The notes: generated from the letters alone by a model not told the origin. A stretch of 64,000 bases of DNA from Comamonadaceae bacterium (GCA_947479935.1 CANKBG010000008.1:1-64000), one strand, 5' to 3'. Shown: positions 18,229-27,720, counted from the first letter of the stretch. A program made the numbers and translations.

Positions 18229-19128
18229 TTGGCGCAGGCTTTGATTTGGATCACACCGGCCTTGTGGTCGGTGAACTACATCGTGGCCAGAACCGCTCCC
18301 GGCATCATCACCCCACATGTTTTGGCATTGGGGAGATGGTTTTTGGCGGGCCTTATTTTGGCCTTGATTGCGCGCAATGAACTCTGGCAAGAACGTCACG
18401 ACACATTGAAGGCTTGGCGGCAATACTTGGTCTTGGGCAGTTTAGGCATGCTCATTTGCGGCGCCTGGGTGTACTGGGCCGCTGAAACAACAACCGCCAT
18501 CAACATCGCGCTCATCTACGCGGCATCCCCCGTGTTGATTACCCTGGGTGCTGTTGTCGGACTCAAAGAGTCATTTTCTTGGAAGCAATCCGTGGGCGTT
18601 GGCATTGCTTTGTTGGGCGTTTTGCATGTGGTTGTCCAAGGCCAATGGGCGGCATTGTCGCAAGTTGCATGGGTCTTGGGAGATGGCCTGGTGGTCATCG
18701 CCATGATCGCTTGGGCTGCATATGCATTGCTGCTCAAAAAGTGGGCCAGCCCCTTAAGTTCAACCGCCAGATTGGCCGCCACTTGTTTGGGCGGCAGTGT
18801 GGTCTTGTTGCCCTTTGCTTTCACTGAGTGGTATGCCACTCCGCATGCCGACTGGAGCTTCAATGCAAGTTTGCTTGTTGTTGCTGCGGCTGTTTTTCCA
18901 GGCGTGGGCGCTTACTGGTCTTATGGTTTTTGTCAAAAAACATTGGGCGCAAGCCGTGTTGCAGTAAGCCTTTACCTCGGTCCCTTGTACGGTGGTTTTG
19001 TCGCTTGGGTGTTCTTGGGAGAAACCTTGGGTTGGCATCACGCCGTGGGCGCGGCATTCATTCTGCCCGGCATTTATTTAGCCTCTCATCAGCCAAACAT
19101 CAGTTGGCAAAAACAGACTCATGAATGA
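18229..19128 (+). CDS. DMT (EamA) family transporter
   Basis: This is a drug/metabolite exporter with ten predicted helices in two EamA repeats (299 residues). The first helix is ALIWITPALWSVNYIVARTA, which is the typical beginning of the family. Repeat 2 starts around VAWVLGDGLVVIAMIAWAAY. TTG at 18229 is the likely start because no ATG lies near the first helix; it is 23 bp after pckG, so translation may depend on the upstream gene. The substrate is unknown. The ORF ends at the bidirectional terminator. Confidence 0.82.
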   Translation: MAQALIWITPALWSVNYIVARTAPGIITPHVLALGRWFLAGLILALIARNELWQERHDTLKAWRQYLVLGSLGMLICGAWVYWAAETTTAINIALIYAASPVLITLGAVVGLKESFSWKQSVGVGIALLGVLHVVVQGQWAALSQVAWVLGDGLVVIAMIAWAAYALLLKKWASPLSSTARLAATCLGGSVVLLPFAFTEWYATPHADWSFNASLLVVAAAVFPGVGAYWSYGFCQKTLGASRVAVSLYLGPLYGGFVAWVFLGETLGWHHAVGAAFILPGIYLASHQPNISWQKQTHE

Positions 19129-19154
19129 AAGAAGCCTCCCAAAGGAGGCTTCTT
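19129..19154. terminator. Bidirectional rho-independent terminator
   Basis: AAGAAGCCTCC and GGAGGCTTCTT form a perfect 11-bp stem around CAAA. It separates the DMT gene from the convergent 164-residue membrane protein and can serve both. Confidence 0.85.
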
Positions 19155-19195
19155 GTTAATCGCCATGCACTTGTGATTCAGCGCATGGCGCTGCA

Positions 19196-19690
19196 TTAAA
19201 TGTAGTATTGACGGCTGCGCAACAAGCGGCTGACGCGTCGTTGCGTGGTGCTCTCGCCCAACAAAACTTCTTCATCACCGCGTGCCATGGCACTTTGAAG
19301 TTCAGACATCAATCGCGCGTCAGTTTGAGCAATGGCCCACATGCGCTCGTCTGAACGGCTTTGCGCCATGCGCGCAGCCCATGCGTCCAAACCTTGTTTC
19401 ATCTGCTGGGCCATCGTTTTAGACAAGCCCCCAAACAAACCAACAGCGGCAAATGCCACGGCCCACAAAGCAACCCAAGCGGCCAGCAAATGACCGTCAG
19501 CCCAGGTGTCCATCATTTGATCTGCCACCACCACGAAAGCGGCAACAATGGCTGCCAACAACATGGCCGCCAATGTGTGGGTTGGGCTGAATGAGTGACC
19601 CAAGCGTTTGAAATTGGCGACGGCTTGCTCGGCACGATCGACGCCGGGATGGGTCATTGGGTAGTCAAGGTGGACAAAATTGTGTTTCAT
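19196..19690 (-). CDS. Hypothetical two-helix membrane protein
   Basis: This 164-residue protein has a polar N-terminus, two hydrophobic segments (about residues 40-57 and 67-88), and a long basic/alpha-helical C-terminal half that ends QRRVSRLLRSRQYYI. I do not recognise the family. The gene is divergent from the LysR regulator at 19836 and shares its 145-bp promoter region, which contains an inverted repeat. Co-regulation by that LysR protein is a reasonable guess, not shown. Confidence 0.65.
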   Translation of the reverse strand: MKHNFVHLDYPMTHPGVDRAEQAVANFKRLGHSFSPTHTLAAMLLAAIVAAFVVVADQMMDTWADGHLLAAWVALWAVAFAAVGLFGGLSKTMAQQMKQGLDAWAARMAQSRSDERMWAIAQTDARLMSELQSAMARGDEEVLLGESTTQRRVSRLLRSRQYYI

Positions 19691-19772
19691 GTTGAAATCC
19701 TCATCGGCTGATTGAATGCATTGGGGGTCTTAGCTTTGCGTGAAAATCACTTTTTGCTTGACCATGGGTAGA

Positions 19773-19792
19773 TACTAGGGTTTACTCTAGTA
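19773..19792. promoter_or_regulatory. Inverted repeat in the divergent LysR promoter region
   Basis: TACTAG-N8-CTAGTA is a perfect 6-8-6 dyad 44 bp before the LysR start, between it and the divergent membrane-protein gene. It contains a T-N11-A pattern as LysR-type regulators prefer, so autoregulation is plausible. Confidence 0.45.
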
Positions 19793-19835
19793 ATGTTCAA
19801 CTTTATATTTATGATGCCTTTCATTCACAACCGTA

Positions 19836-20810
19836 ATGATTGAAGCCGTTCAAACCAATTTCCGCACCTTAGACCTGAACTTGCTCAGGGTCTTTGACGA
19901 GGTCATGGCTGAAAAAAGCCTGACCAAGGCTGCGCGCAATTTGTCCATCACGCAGCCGGCCGTGAGCAATGCTTTGCGCAGGCTTAGAGAAACCTTGGGC
20001 GACGATTTGGTCAGGCGCGAAGGGCACGGCATCACGCCCACCCCGTTTGCACTCCTGCTCTGGCCAAACGTCCGCGAGGCGCTCGACCAATTGCAAGCCG
20101 CCCTGGTGCCGCAACACTTTGCGCCCAGTGAAGCGCGCAACTCTTTCGTTTTGGCCATGGCCGATGCCACGGCGGCTGAGTTGATGGGCAGGCTGGCGCA
20201 GACGCTTCAGCAGCACGCGCCCAATGTCTCCATTCGCGTCTTGCCGCTCACCACGCGCGATCCTCGAAAGATGCTTGAAGAAGCCCTGGTGGACTTGGCC
20301 TTGGGGTACTTCCCCGCCGTTCTGGCAGACCTGACGGCTAAAGCACAGTCAGGCGAGGCGGTTGCGTTCGAGCATCATCGCTTGTATGACGGTGAATATG
20401 TGTGCATCATGCGTCGCGAGCATCCCTTGGCGCAAAAAAACATCAGCCTTGAACAATTTTGCGATGCCCGACATTTGTTGGTGAGTTTCTCCGGTCGGCC
20501 TTACGGCTTCATTGACGAAGCCTTGGCATCCATTGGCAAACAACGCCGCGTGGTCATGACCGTGAATCAATTTTTCACAGCAGGTCGTGTGGTTGTAAAT
20601 TCAGACCTACTGACTGTTTTGCCCAAACACTTTGTGCACACAACCGGCATTGCCAAGGCGCTTTTCATGTGTGAGTTGCCATTTAAAGTGCCCACCTTGC
20701 ATGTGGATGCTGTGTGGCACCGACGCAAACAGGCGCAAAGTGATCATGTGTGGTTGAGAGAGATGCTGATCGACACTGCGCAGGATGTTTTCAAAAGGGC
20801 ACGGCGCTGA
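19836..20810 (+). CDS. LysR family transcriptional regulator
   Basis: This is a 324-residue LTTR. The N-terminal winged helix-turn-helix reads LLRVFDEVMAEKSLTKAARN-LSITQPAVSNALRRLRETLGD at residues 15-55. The rest is the substrate-binding domain of the NodD/PbpR type (DPRKMLEEALVDLALGYFP). The co-inducer is not predictable. Its stop overlaps the start of the phosphoesterase gene by one base (TGATG), so the two are translationally coupled. The palindrome at 19773-19792 is a candidate operator. Confidence 0.92.
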   Translation: MIEAVQTNFRTLDLNLLRVFDEVMAEKSLTKAARNLSITQPAVSNALRRLRETLGDDLVRREGHGITPTPFALLLWPNVREALDQLQAALVPQHFAPSEARNSFVLAMADATAAELMGRLAQTLQQHAPNVSIRVLPLTTRDPRKMLEEALVDLALGYFPAVLADLTAKAQSGEAVAFEHHRLYDGEYVCIMRREHPLAQKNISLEQFCDARHLLVSFSGRPYGFIDEALASIGKQRRVVMTVNQFFTAGRVVVNSDLLTVLPKHFVHTTGIAKALFMCELPFKVPTLHVDAVWHRRKQAQSDHVWLREMLIDTAQDVFKRARR

Positions 20811-21637
20811 TGAACATTCAACTTCTTTCAGACCTGCATCTTGAGACGCATCCGCACTTTGTGCCTGAGGTTGCCAAAGCAGCAGACCTTCTGATCTTGG
20901 CCGGCGATATCGGCTCTTATCAGCCGGGCTCTATGTTGTTTGACCAAGAGGATTCTGATTTTGGATTGTCTCGATTCTCTCCGCGCAAAGATTTAGCGGC
21001 ATGGCCTGTGCCGGTTTTTTTTGTGCCTGGCAACCATGAGTACGACGGCATGCCCTTTGAAGAGGCGCACGCAAGACTTCAAGAAACCTGCGCACGATTG
21101 GGCATCACTTGGCTCCATCAACGCGTCCAAATATTCATGGGCGTCCGCTTTTTAGGCTGTACTTTGTGGAGTGATTTTGAAGCCTTGGTGCCCCTCAACG
21201 GGTCCCTCTCACAGCAACTCCAGGCGCGTGAAAAGGCTGAGCGTGCCGCTGATTTTTATTTGCGCAAAACAGGCACAAGCTTTCATGGCGCCCCTTTTTT
21301 ATCAGCCGAGGTTCGGCGGCAAGCACTGGCGGATCAGGCCTGGTTAGCGCAAGCTTTGTCTGCGCCTTATAACGGGCCAACGGTTGTGGTGACTCACTTT
21401 GCACCGAGCTTGAAAAGCGCTGACCCTCGGTACGGTTTCACGCCCGGCACCGCAGGGTTTTGCAATGCCTTAGACCATCTCTTGCCACACGCAACACTTT
21501 GGCTGCATGGCCATCTACATTGCGCACACGACTATGTGCACATGGGTTGTCGTGTGGTTGCCAACCCCTTGGGATATGTGCGTAAAAATGAACAGCAGGC
21601 ATTTCAGCCACAAAAAACATTGAAAGTCTCTTCTTAA
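20810..21637 (+). CDS. Metallophosphoesterase
   Basis: This is a 275-residue calcineurin-like phosphoesterase. The five metal-binding motifs are visible: SDLHLE (residues 6-11), AGDIGSY, GNHEYDG, VTHFAPS and GHLHCAHD. The start at 20810 overlaps the LysR stop codon; the longer ORF upstream lies inside the regulator gene and is rejected. The biological substrate is unknown. It converges with the TetR gene, overlapping it by 4 bp. Confidence 0.88.
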   Translation: MNIQLLSDLHLETHPHFVPEVAKAADLLILAGDIGSYQPGSMLFDQEDSDFGLSRFSPRKDLAAWPVPVFFVPGNHEYDGMPFEEAHARLQETCARLGITWLHQRVQIFMGVRFLGCTLWSDFEALVPLNGSLSQQLQAREKAERAADFYLRKTGTSFHGAPFLSAEVRRQALADQAWLAQALSAPYNGPTVVVTHFAPSLKSADPRYGFTPGTAGFCNALDHLLPHATLWLHGHLHCAHDYVHMGCRVVANPLGYVRKNEQQAFQPQKTLKVSS

Positions 21638-22320
21638 GTTGAAGTTTCTGCTGGTCGCGCGCTCAATCCTGCAAAGCAGGTGGTCATGACCATCTCAATA
21701 ATCTCTTCGTCTGTGTGTAACTCACTCATTTTCAAAAACTCAACCACCGGATCGCAGGCTCGCGCGAAGAGGGTATACAGCACAGCAATGGGCGGCAGCG
21801 AAGCGTTAATGCGCCCTTCCTTTTGGGCTTGCATAATCCATGCACCCAAAATATCACTCACCTTCATCAGACCATCCATGTAAGGACGGCTTGCCATGAG
21901 TGTGGCGCGCAAGCTGGAGTTCTGACTGGGCAAGGTGGGCATTTGTCCCGCCAGCTTAAGCTGCAAAGTCCAGCGCGTTGAGGCCATGAGTTTTCCCATC
22001 GGGCTGCTGACAGCAATGCCTGTGCTAGCGAGGCTGCCTTGTTCATTGCGCTCGGTGGGTTGATTCAACCCATCTAAAAATGCTTCTGCTTTTTGCATGG
22101 CCTGAACCATGGCGGCACAAGCCAGTGCTTCTTTGCTGCTGAAGTGCTTGTACAAACTTGCTTTGGCAATGCCAACTTCAGCGGCCACTTCATCAACCGT
22201 CATTGCATCAAAGCCTTTTTCCGAAAGCAATCGATTCACAGATGACGTGATCGCCTGCTCACGGGCCTCCAACATCTGAGTTTTGAAGGTTTTTTTCACA
22301 GGCGGGGCTGCAGTGTTCAT
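21634..22320 (-). CDS. TetR family transcriptional regulator
   Basis: This 228-residue protein has an N-terminal TetR helix-turn-helix (MTVDEVAAEVGIAKASLYKHFSSKEAL, about residues 39-65) and a helical ligand domain. The C-terminal segment LGAWIMQAQKEGRINASLPP resembles regulators of the AefR type. It is divergent from the PhoD-like gene with about 150 bp between starts, so it may control that gene or itself. The ligand is unknown. Confidence 0.88.
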   Translation of the reverse strand: MNTAAPPVKKTFKTQMLEAREQAITSSVNRLLSEKGFDAMTVDEVAAEVGIAKASLYKHFSSKEALACAAMVQAMQKAEAFLDGLNQPTERNEQGSLASTGIAVSSPMGKLMASTRWTLQLKLAGQMPTLPSQNSSLRATLMASRPYMDGLMKVSDILGAWIMQAQKEGRINASLPPIAVLYTLFARACDPVVEFLKMSELHTDEEIIEMVMTTCFAGLSARPAETST

Positions 22321-22470
22321 GGCGCTATTTTAGCGTTGGATGGCGTGATGTAAACTGTTTGGTCATAAAGTATCCGCTCAGTATATGCACAGGCTTTGCG
22401 TCTTGCTGGTGTCATACTGAATGAATCTATTTCAAAAAGTTTCACCGCTTTTAAAAGCTCAGGAGTGCAC

Positions 22471-23559
22471 GTGAACCGTCGAAATTTACTCAAAACAGGG
22501 CTTTACGGAACCTTTTGGGCGAGTCTGAGCGGCTGCGCGGAAATGGCGGGCGTAAGGGCTGACCTAGCCCCTTCAACTTCCATGCCGCCATGGCCCCAAG
22601 AAGTTCAAAAAATCATTTTTGGTTCTTGCATTGACCAAAACAAACCGCAACCCATTTGGTCGCCCATCTTGGCAGAGAAGCCCGATCTTTTTATTTTCGG
22701 GGGGGACAATGTCTATGCCAGCAACCAGCCTTGGCAACTGAGCAATTTAGAAAATGCCTATGCGACGCAAGCCGCCCAAACTGGCTTTGCCCAATTACGC
22801 AAAAACGTGCCCCACATGGCCATTTGGGATGACCATGACATGGGCATGAACGACGGTGGTGTTGAGTTCCCACACAAACAAGCAGCTAAATATGCTTTCA
22901 TGGATTTTTGGGGTCTGCCAAAGGACGATCCCAGAAGAAGTCGAGACGCTCTATACCACGCACACATCTTGGGGCCTGCTGGCAAGCGAGTACAAGTTAT
23001 TCTTCTAGACACTCGCTGGTTTAGATCACGTCTAAAAGTGACAGATCAGCGAGGCGCGCCTGGAAAAGAGCGCTACGTGCCCGACTTCGATTCTCAAAAA
23101 ACCATGCTGGGCGAGACTCAATGGCACTGGCTTGAAGCTCAATTGCGGCAGCCTGCAGAAATCCGTTTGATTGTCTCAGGCGTTCAAGTCATCGTTGAAG
23201 GACATGGCTGGGAAGGATGGGGCAACTTTCCGCAAGAGCAAGACAAATTGCGCCAACTCATTCAGCGGACAGGGGCAAACGGTGTCGTACTTTTATCTGG
23301 CGATCGTCATATCGGCGCCATCTACAAAAGCACGCGAGGCAATGGCTATCCTTTGTATGAAATCACTTCCAGCGGCATGACGCACGCATGGTCTGATGCC
23401 AAGGAACAAGGTCCCAATAGGCTAGGCGAGTTGGTGACCCAAAACCACTTTGCCCTGATTGAAATGAACTGGTCTCAACAGCGTCTTCATTTGGGGTTTA
23501 AAAACACCCAAGGCGCATGGCTGAAACAGCAGACAATTTCGCTGGCTGAATTGCAGTAA
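22471..23559 (+). CDS. PhoD-like alkaline phosphatase family lipoprotein
   Basis: This encodes a PhoD-like metallophosphatase of 362 residues. GTG at 22471 is chosen because AGGAG lies 5 bases before it and the protein then opens with NRRNLLKTG, a twin-arginine-like export signal, and a lipobox ending LSGC with the cysteine at residue 22. Family motifs are FGSCIDQ, FGGDNVYA, WDDHDMGMNDGG, LDTRWFR and LLSGDRHIG. It is therefore probably exported folded and membrane-anchored. A phosphodiester or phosphoester substrate is likely. The in-frame ATG at 22396 is a poorer start, without a signal. Confidence 0.86.
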   Translation: MNRRNLLKTGLYGTFWASLSGCAEMAGVRADLAPSTSMPPWPQEVQKIIFGSCIDQNKPQPIWSPILAEKPDLFIFGGDNVYASNQPWQLSNLENAYATQAAQTGFAQLRKNVPHMAIWDDHDMGMNDGGVEFPHKQAAKYAFMDFWGLPKDDPRRSRDALYHAHILGPAGKRVQVILLDTRWFRSRLKVTDQRGAPGKERYVPDFDSQKTMLGETQWHWLEAQLRQPAEIRLIVSGVQVIVEGHGWEGWGNFPQEQDKLRQLIQRTGANGVVLLSGDRHIGAIYKSTRGNGYPLYEITSSGMTHAWSDAKEQGPNRLGELVTQNHFALIEMNWSQQRLHLGFKNTQGAWLKQQTISLAELQ

Positions 23560-23616
23560 AGACAAAGTGACTCACAAAGCCCGATAATCTATTTTTTGAT
23601 TTTTGACTACTTCACC

Positions 23617-24600
23617 ATGCAAATCCCACCCATGATTCAAAGCGGCGCTGTTGCCTACGGTTTGGCCACCTTGGCCGCAGACGGTTCAGTGTTAGACACT
23701 TGGTACCCCGCACCCAAATTGACTGAAGGCCTCCAAGAAAACGGCACGCACGTTTTAAGCGAAGCCGATGTTCGAATTCATTTGGGTGAGTCTTTCCTCA
23801 AGGCAGTGGGGCCTTGCGAATTGCGTGGCGTCAAAGTTGTGGCGGTTAAAACCAGCATTGCCACTTTGGCAGAGCCCGCCAAAGACACTCACGATGTGTT
23901 TCTGCGATTGCATTTGCTCAGCCACCGTTTGGTGAAGCCCCATCAAGCCAATTTGACCGGCATCTTTGGCATGTTGGCCAATTTGGCCTGGACATCCATG
24001 GGTCCGTGTCCTTTAGATCAATTGCAAGACGCTCGTTTGCGCGCACGCGCCGCGCGCGTGGTATTCGATGTCAAAGCCATCGACAAGTTTCCTTACATGA
24101 CCGACTATGTGGTGCCCTCCGGCGTACGCATTGCCAACGTTGACCGCGTGCGTTTAGGGGCTCACTTGGCATCTGGCACCACCGTGATGCACGAAGGCTT
24201 TTGCAACTTCAACGCGGGCACCTTGGGCGCCTCCATGGTGGAAGGCCGCATCAGCGCTGGCGTGTTGGTGGACGATCAAAGTGATGTAGGCGGTGGCGCA
24301 TCCATCATGGGCACCTTATCGGGTGGCGGCAAAGAAGTGATTTCTATCGGCAAACGATGTTTGCTCGGTGCCAACTCAGGCATTGGCATTTCATTGGGCG
24401 ATGACTGTGTGGTGGAAGCCGGTTGCTACGTCACAGGCGGCACGCGCGTCAAAATGCCCGATGGCAGTGTGGTGAAGGCGCGTGATTTGTCTGGCCGAAA
24501 TGGTATTTTGTTCCGCCGCGATTCACAATCAGGCGCCGTCCAAGCCATTCCCCGCACCGAAAGCTGGGGCAGTTTGAATGCCGATTTGCACAAAAACTAA
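23617..24600 (+). CDS. dapD: 2,3,4,5-tetrahydropyridine-2,6-dicarboxylate N-succinyltransferase, actinobacterial type
   Basis: DapD succinylates tetrahydrodipicolinate in the diaminopimelate/lysine pathway. The 327-residue protein has an N-terminal domain (GLATLAADGSVLDTWYPAP), a linker (LLSHRLVKPHQANL), and a left-handed beta-helix (VRLGAHLASGTTVMHEGF, EGRISAGVLVDDQSDVGGGA, GKRCLLGANSGIGISLGDD). This architecture and wording match the mycobacterial DapD as I remember it, not the 274-residue DapD usual in Burkholderiales and E. coli. ATG at 23617 is chosen; ATG at 23632 is possible. Neither has a strong ribosome site. Whether a classical dapD also exists lies outside this window. Confidence 0.85.
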   Translation: MQIPPMIQSGAVAYGLATLAADGSVLDTWYPAPKLTEGLQENGTHVLSEADVRIHLGESFLKAVGPCELRGVKVVAVKTSIATLAEPAKDTHDVFLRLHLLSHRLVKPHQANLTGIFGMLANLAWTSMGPCPLDQLQDARLRARAARVVFDVKAIDKFPYMTDYVVPSGVRIANVDRVRLGAHLASGTTVMHEGFCNFNAGTLGASMVEGRISAGVLVDDQSDVGGGASIMGTLSGGGKEVISIGKRCLLGANSGIGISLGDDCVVEAGCYVTGGTRVKMPDGSVVKARDLSGRNGILFRRDSQSGAVQAIPRTESWGSLNADLHKN

Positions 24601-24652
24601 TTTGCCGGCCCGCGTTTGAAAACCCGCTGCGGTTTTCTATGGGTGCCTCGCT

Positions 24653-24682
24653 AAAAGCCAGTGTTGAAATGCACTGGCTTTT
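24653..24682. terminator. Bidirectional terminator between dapD and acetoacetyl-CoA synthetase
   Basis: AAAAGCCAGTG and CACTGGCTTTT form an 11-bp stem around TTGAAATG, followed by more T. It serves both convergent genes and nearly touches the stop codon of the minus-strand gene. Confidence 0.88.
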
Positions 24683-24683
24683 T

Positions 24684-26891
24684 TTACGAAGATTTGGCCA
24701 AATGCTTTTTCGCTAACTCAACGTACCAATCTAAACACGCTGGATTGGCCATGGCGTCTTTGTTCACCACTTTTTCCAAGGCTTGTCCCAGCATTAATTT
24801 CTTAATGGGCAGCTCTTGTTTTTTACCAGACAAGGTGCGCGGAATTTCGGCAACTTGAAAAATTTCATTGGGCACAAAGCGTGGGCTCAATGCTGTTTTA
24901 ATGGCATTGTTCAAATTGTTTTTGACATCGTTGTTCAATGTCAACCCTGGCCTTAAAACCACAAACAAGGGCATATAACTTTCACGGCCCAAATATTCCA
25001 AATCAACCACCATGCTGTCCATCACTTCAGGCAAGGCTTCCACAGCACTGTAAAGCTCACTGGTCCCCATTCGGAGGCCATGTCGGTTGATGGTGGCATC
25101 GCTACGGCCAAAAATAACGCAGCCTTCGCCGCCGTTTATGCCTTGATCGGCAGCGCCAATCCGGAGCCAATCCCCATGACGCCATACGCCGCCATATGAA
25201 GCATCGGTATCACCGCCGCCTGGCTTGCGGCCGTGCCCTGCGGGATACATTTCAAAATAGCTGGCCAAATACCTCGCGTTGTTTTGATCGTTCCAAAAGT
25301 AAAGTGGCATGGAGGGAATGGGTTGTACGCACACCAACTCACCGACCTCACCGAGGACGGGTTCACCCGCCTCATTCCAAGCCTCTACGGCGCACCCCAA
25401 CAAACGACATTGCATCACGCCAGCCTCTTGAGGCAACTCACGATTGCCGCCAATGAAGGCGCCGCAAAAATCGGTACCGCCCGAAATATTGCACCACCAA
25501 ATATCGCCATCGATTTCTCGATGGAGGTGTTCTGCGTTTGCGTACTTGGCTTTGAGTTGCCTAAATTGTTCATTGCCCCAATTCTGTGTGTCTGGAGAAA
25601 GCGGAGAACCTGTTGTACCCAATGAGCGCACGCGCGACAAATCACCACACGCGGTCAGATCCAAGCCCGCTTTTTGGCAGTTTGCAAAAAATGCTGCACC
25701 TGCGCCAAAAAAAGTAACCTTGTTGTCAGCGGCAAAGCGCCACAACGTGCTCCAGTCAGGGTTGTCTTTGCTGCCGCCTGGGTTGCCGTCATAAATTACA
25801 CACGTGGTGCCGTTCATCAAGCCGCCAACTTGTGCATTCCACATCACCCAACCCGTTGAGCTATACCAATGAAAACGTTCACCCCAACTGTTGGGGTGAT
25901 AACTGCAACCCACATCGTTGTGCAAAATTTTAAGGGCCAAGGCCACAATCACTGTACCGCCGTGTCCATGGACAATGGGTTTTGGCAAGCCCGTGGTGCC
26001 GCTTGAATAAACAATCCATAACGGATGATCAAACGCCAAGGCCATGGGCACAAAAGCATCAACTTCTGGGCCGTGTCTTGCCGTGGTTTGAGACAAGCGA
26101 ACAGACGCAGCGACATCGTTGCTGGCCAAATCTGCAACGCCCAAGTTGTCATGCATGATCACATGTTGCACGGTTGGCAGTGCATCCTTGAGTTCTTGCA
26201 CCACCATCATTCGGTCGTAATCTTTGGCACCATAGGTCACGCCATCACAGGCAATCAAAACCTTCGGTTCAATTTGTTTGAACCGATCCAGCACAGCCAT
26301 GGTCCCCATGTCGGGCGCGCAAATACTCCAGACCCCACCCACACTGATGGTGGCCAAGAACGCCACAATGGCTTCTGGAATATTCGGCAAGTACGCGGCC
26401 ACTCTATCGCCCGGTTGAAGGCCTTGCTCTTTCAAATGCATCGCCATGGAGGCCACTTGGCGCCGCAATTCTGGCCATGATATTTCTTGATGCTGCCCCT
26501 TTTCGTTTTGGGCGATGAGCGCTGCAAATCCGGCGGCATGCGCTGCATCAACATGCCTCAAGACTTGACTTGCATAATTGACTTGCGCACCTGGAAACCA
26601 AACACCGCCCGGCATGACATTTTTGGCCAAAACGGCCGTGTGGGGCGTAGGAGACTGAATATCAAAGTAGTCCCAAATACTTTGCCAAAACGTATCAAAG
26701 TCCGTGATGGACCATTGCCACAAGTCTTGGTACCGATCAAACGCAATACCACGGTTTTGTTTCAGCCAGCTTTGATAAAGACGAATCTGCGGCACATACG
26801 CAAAAGGGGCTTGCGGCGCCACCTTCGGCAAATCGGCGACCGACAAAAGATAAGGCGATAAAAGATTTGAAATTGGGGCGCTTGCGTTCAT
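24684..26891 (-). CDS. Acetoacetate--CoA ligase (acetoacetyl-CoA synthetase)
   Basis: This AMP-forming enzyme activates acetoacetate to acetoacetyl-CoA, for example during polyhydroxybutyrate or ketone-body use. The 735-residue sequence has the ATP-binding motif YSSGTTGLPKPIVHGHGG and the AACS-specific context VIYDGNPGG and ISGGTDFCGAFIGGN. The catalytic lysine lies in the C-terminal SGKKQELPIKK. The N-terminal domain (WQWSITDFDTFWQSIWDYF) is typical of the acetyl-/acetoacetyl-CoA synthetase branch. It is longer than the common 650 residues because of extended termini. Convergent with dapD. Confidence 0.9.
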   Translation of the reverse strand: MNASAPISNLLSPYLLSVADLPKVAPQAPFAYVPQIRLYQSWLKQNRGIAFDRYQDLWQWSITDFDTFWQSIWDYFDIQSPTPHTAVLAKNVMPGGVWFPGAQVNYASQVLRHVDAAHAAGFAALIAQNEKGQHQEISWPELRRQVASMAMHLKEQGLQPGDRVAAYLPNIPEAIVAFLATISVGGVWSICAPDMGTMAVLDRFKQIEPKVLIACDGVTYGAKDYDRMMVVQELKDALPTVQHVIMHDNLGVADLASNDVAASVRLSQTTARHGPEVDAFVPMALAFDHPLWIVYSSGTTGLPKPIVHGHGGTVIVALALKILHNDVGCSYHPNSWGERFHWYSSTGWVMWNAQVGGLMNGTTCVIYDGNPGGSKDNPDWSTLWRFAADNKVTFFGAGAAFFANCQKAGLDLTACGDLSRVRSLGTTGSPLSPDTQNWGNEQFRQLKAKYANAEHLHREIDGDIWWCNISGGTDFCGAFIGGNRELPQEAGVMQCRLLGCAVEAWNEAGEPVLGEVGELVCVQPIPSMPLYFWNDQNNARYLASYFEMYPAGHGRKPGGGDTDASYGGVWRHGDWLRIGAADQGINGGEGCVIFGRSDATINRHGLRMGTSELYSAVEALPEVMDSMVVDLEYLGRESYMPLFVVLRPGLTLNNDVKNNLNNAIKTALSPRFVPNEIFQVAEIPRTLSGKKQELPIKKLMLGQALEKVVNKDAMANPACLDWYVELAKKHLAKSS

Positions 26892-26994
26892 GCCTCTAGC
26901 CTAGCTTGCGCGCCGCCGGCTGTCACCCTGAAAACCCCCAATGCTTGCGCGTAGGTGACACCCCCGCGTCTTAGCAGGGCTGCCGCTCTAGCCC

Positions 26995-27549
26995 TTATTT
27001 TTTCATCCGCTCACTCTTCCAGTAAACATCCGTTCCGCCGTCCATGCGGTTCAAGACCCGTGAAAGTACAAACATCAAGTCTGAAATACGGTTCAAGTAT
27101 TGTCGTGGCGCAGCGTTCAGCGCCTCTTCATTGCCCAACGCCACAGTCGCACGCTCTGCACGTCTGGCGACGGTTCTGCAAATGTGCGCCTGTGAGGCCG
27201 CGCGATTGCCAGCTGGCAAAATAAACTCCTCCAGTTTGGGCAGTTCATCGTTGTATTTTTCTAAGGCATGGTCCAGCACTTCGACGGCCTCCGCTTTGAG
27301 AAGCTCAAACCCTGGAATCGACAATTCGCCGCCCAAATTAAAAAGTTGGTGCTGCACCTCGACCAACAACGCGCGCACATCCTCAGGCATGGCCTCACAC
27401 AAGAGCAGGCCTATGTGTGAATTCAACTCGTCTACATCGCCCATGGCATGCACGCGCAAACTGTTTTTAGACACGCGCTGGTTGTTTCCTAAACCCGTGG
27501 TGCCCTCGTCACCCGTTCTGGTTGCAATTTTTGTCAGTCGGTTACCCAT
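26995..27549 (-). CDS. Cob(I)yrinic acid a,c-diamide / cob(I)alamin adenosyltransferase (PduO type)
   Basis: This enzyme transfers the adenosyl group of ATP to reduced cobalamin, making coenzyme B12. The 184-residue protein starts at 27549 (MGNRLTKIATRTGDEGTTGL), where AGGGGAAAC precedes the ATG; the long N-terminal extension of the open frame is rejected. The signatures TKIATRTGDEGTTGL and FILPAGNRAASQAHICRTVARRAER, which hold the ATP and cobalamin contacts, are intact. It is divergent from the FAD oxidase gene. Together with the split MetH it shows the organism uses both methyl- and adenosylcobalamin. Confidence 0.93.
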   Translation of the reverse strand: MGNRLTKIATRTGDEGTTGLGNNQRVSKNSLRVHAMGDVDELNSHIGLLLCEAMPEDVRALLVEVQHQLFNLGGELSIPGFELLKAEAVEVLDHALEKYNDELPKLEEFILPAGNRAASQAHICRTVARRAERATVALGNEEALNAAPRQYLNRISDLMFVLSRVLNRMDGGTDVYWKSERMKK

Positions 27550-27720
27550 GGTGTTTCCCCTGTGCTTTGTCGACAGCAAAAATGGTCGTCTCAGCGTAAA
27601 CTCTGATTTTGACCCAGTTTGGGACCGTTTGGCCGACCATTTGCCAACGGCGCTCCGTACACTGGCTAGATTGCTTGTGTCATTTTGATATTGATCACCA
27701 CTTGAATTTGGAGTCTCGCC

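Noticed and set aside
27550-27720. Cobalamin riboswitch before the adenosyltransferase gene
   Set aside because: I see no B12-box-like sequence or extended stem structure in the 171-bp gap.
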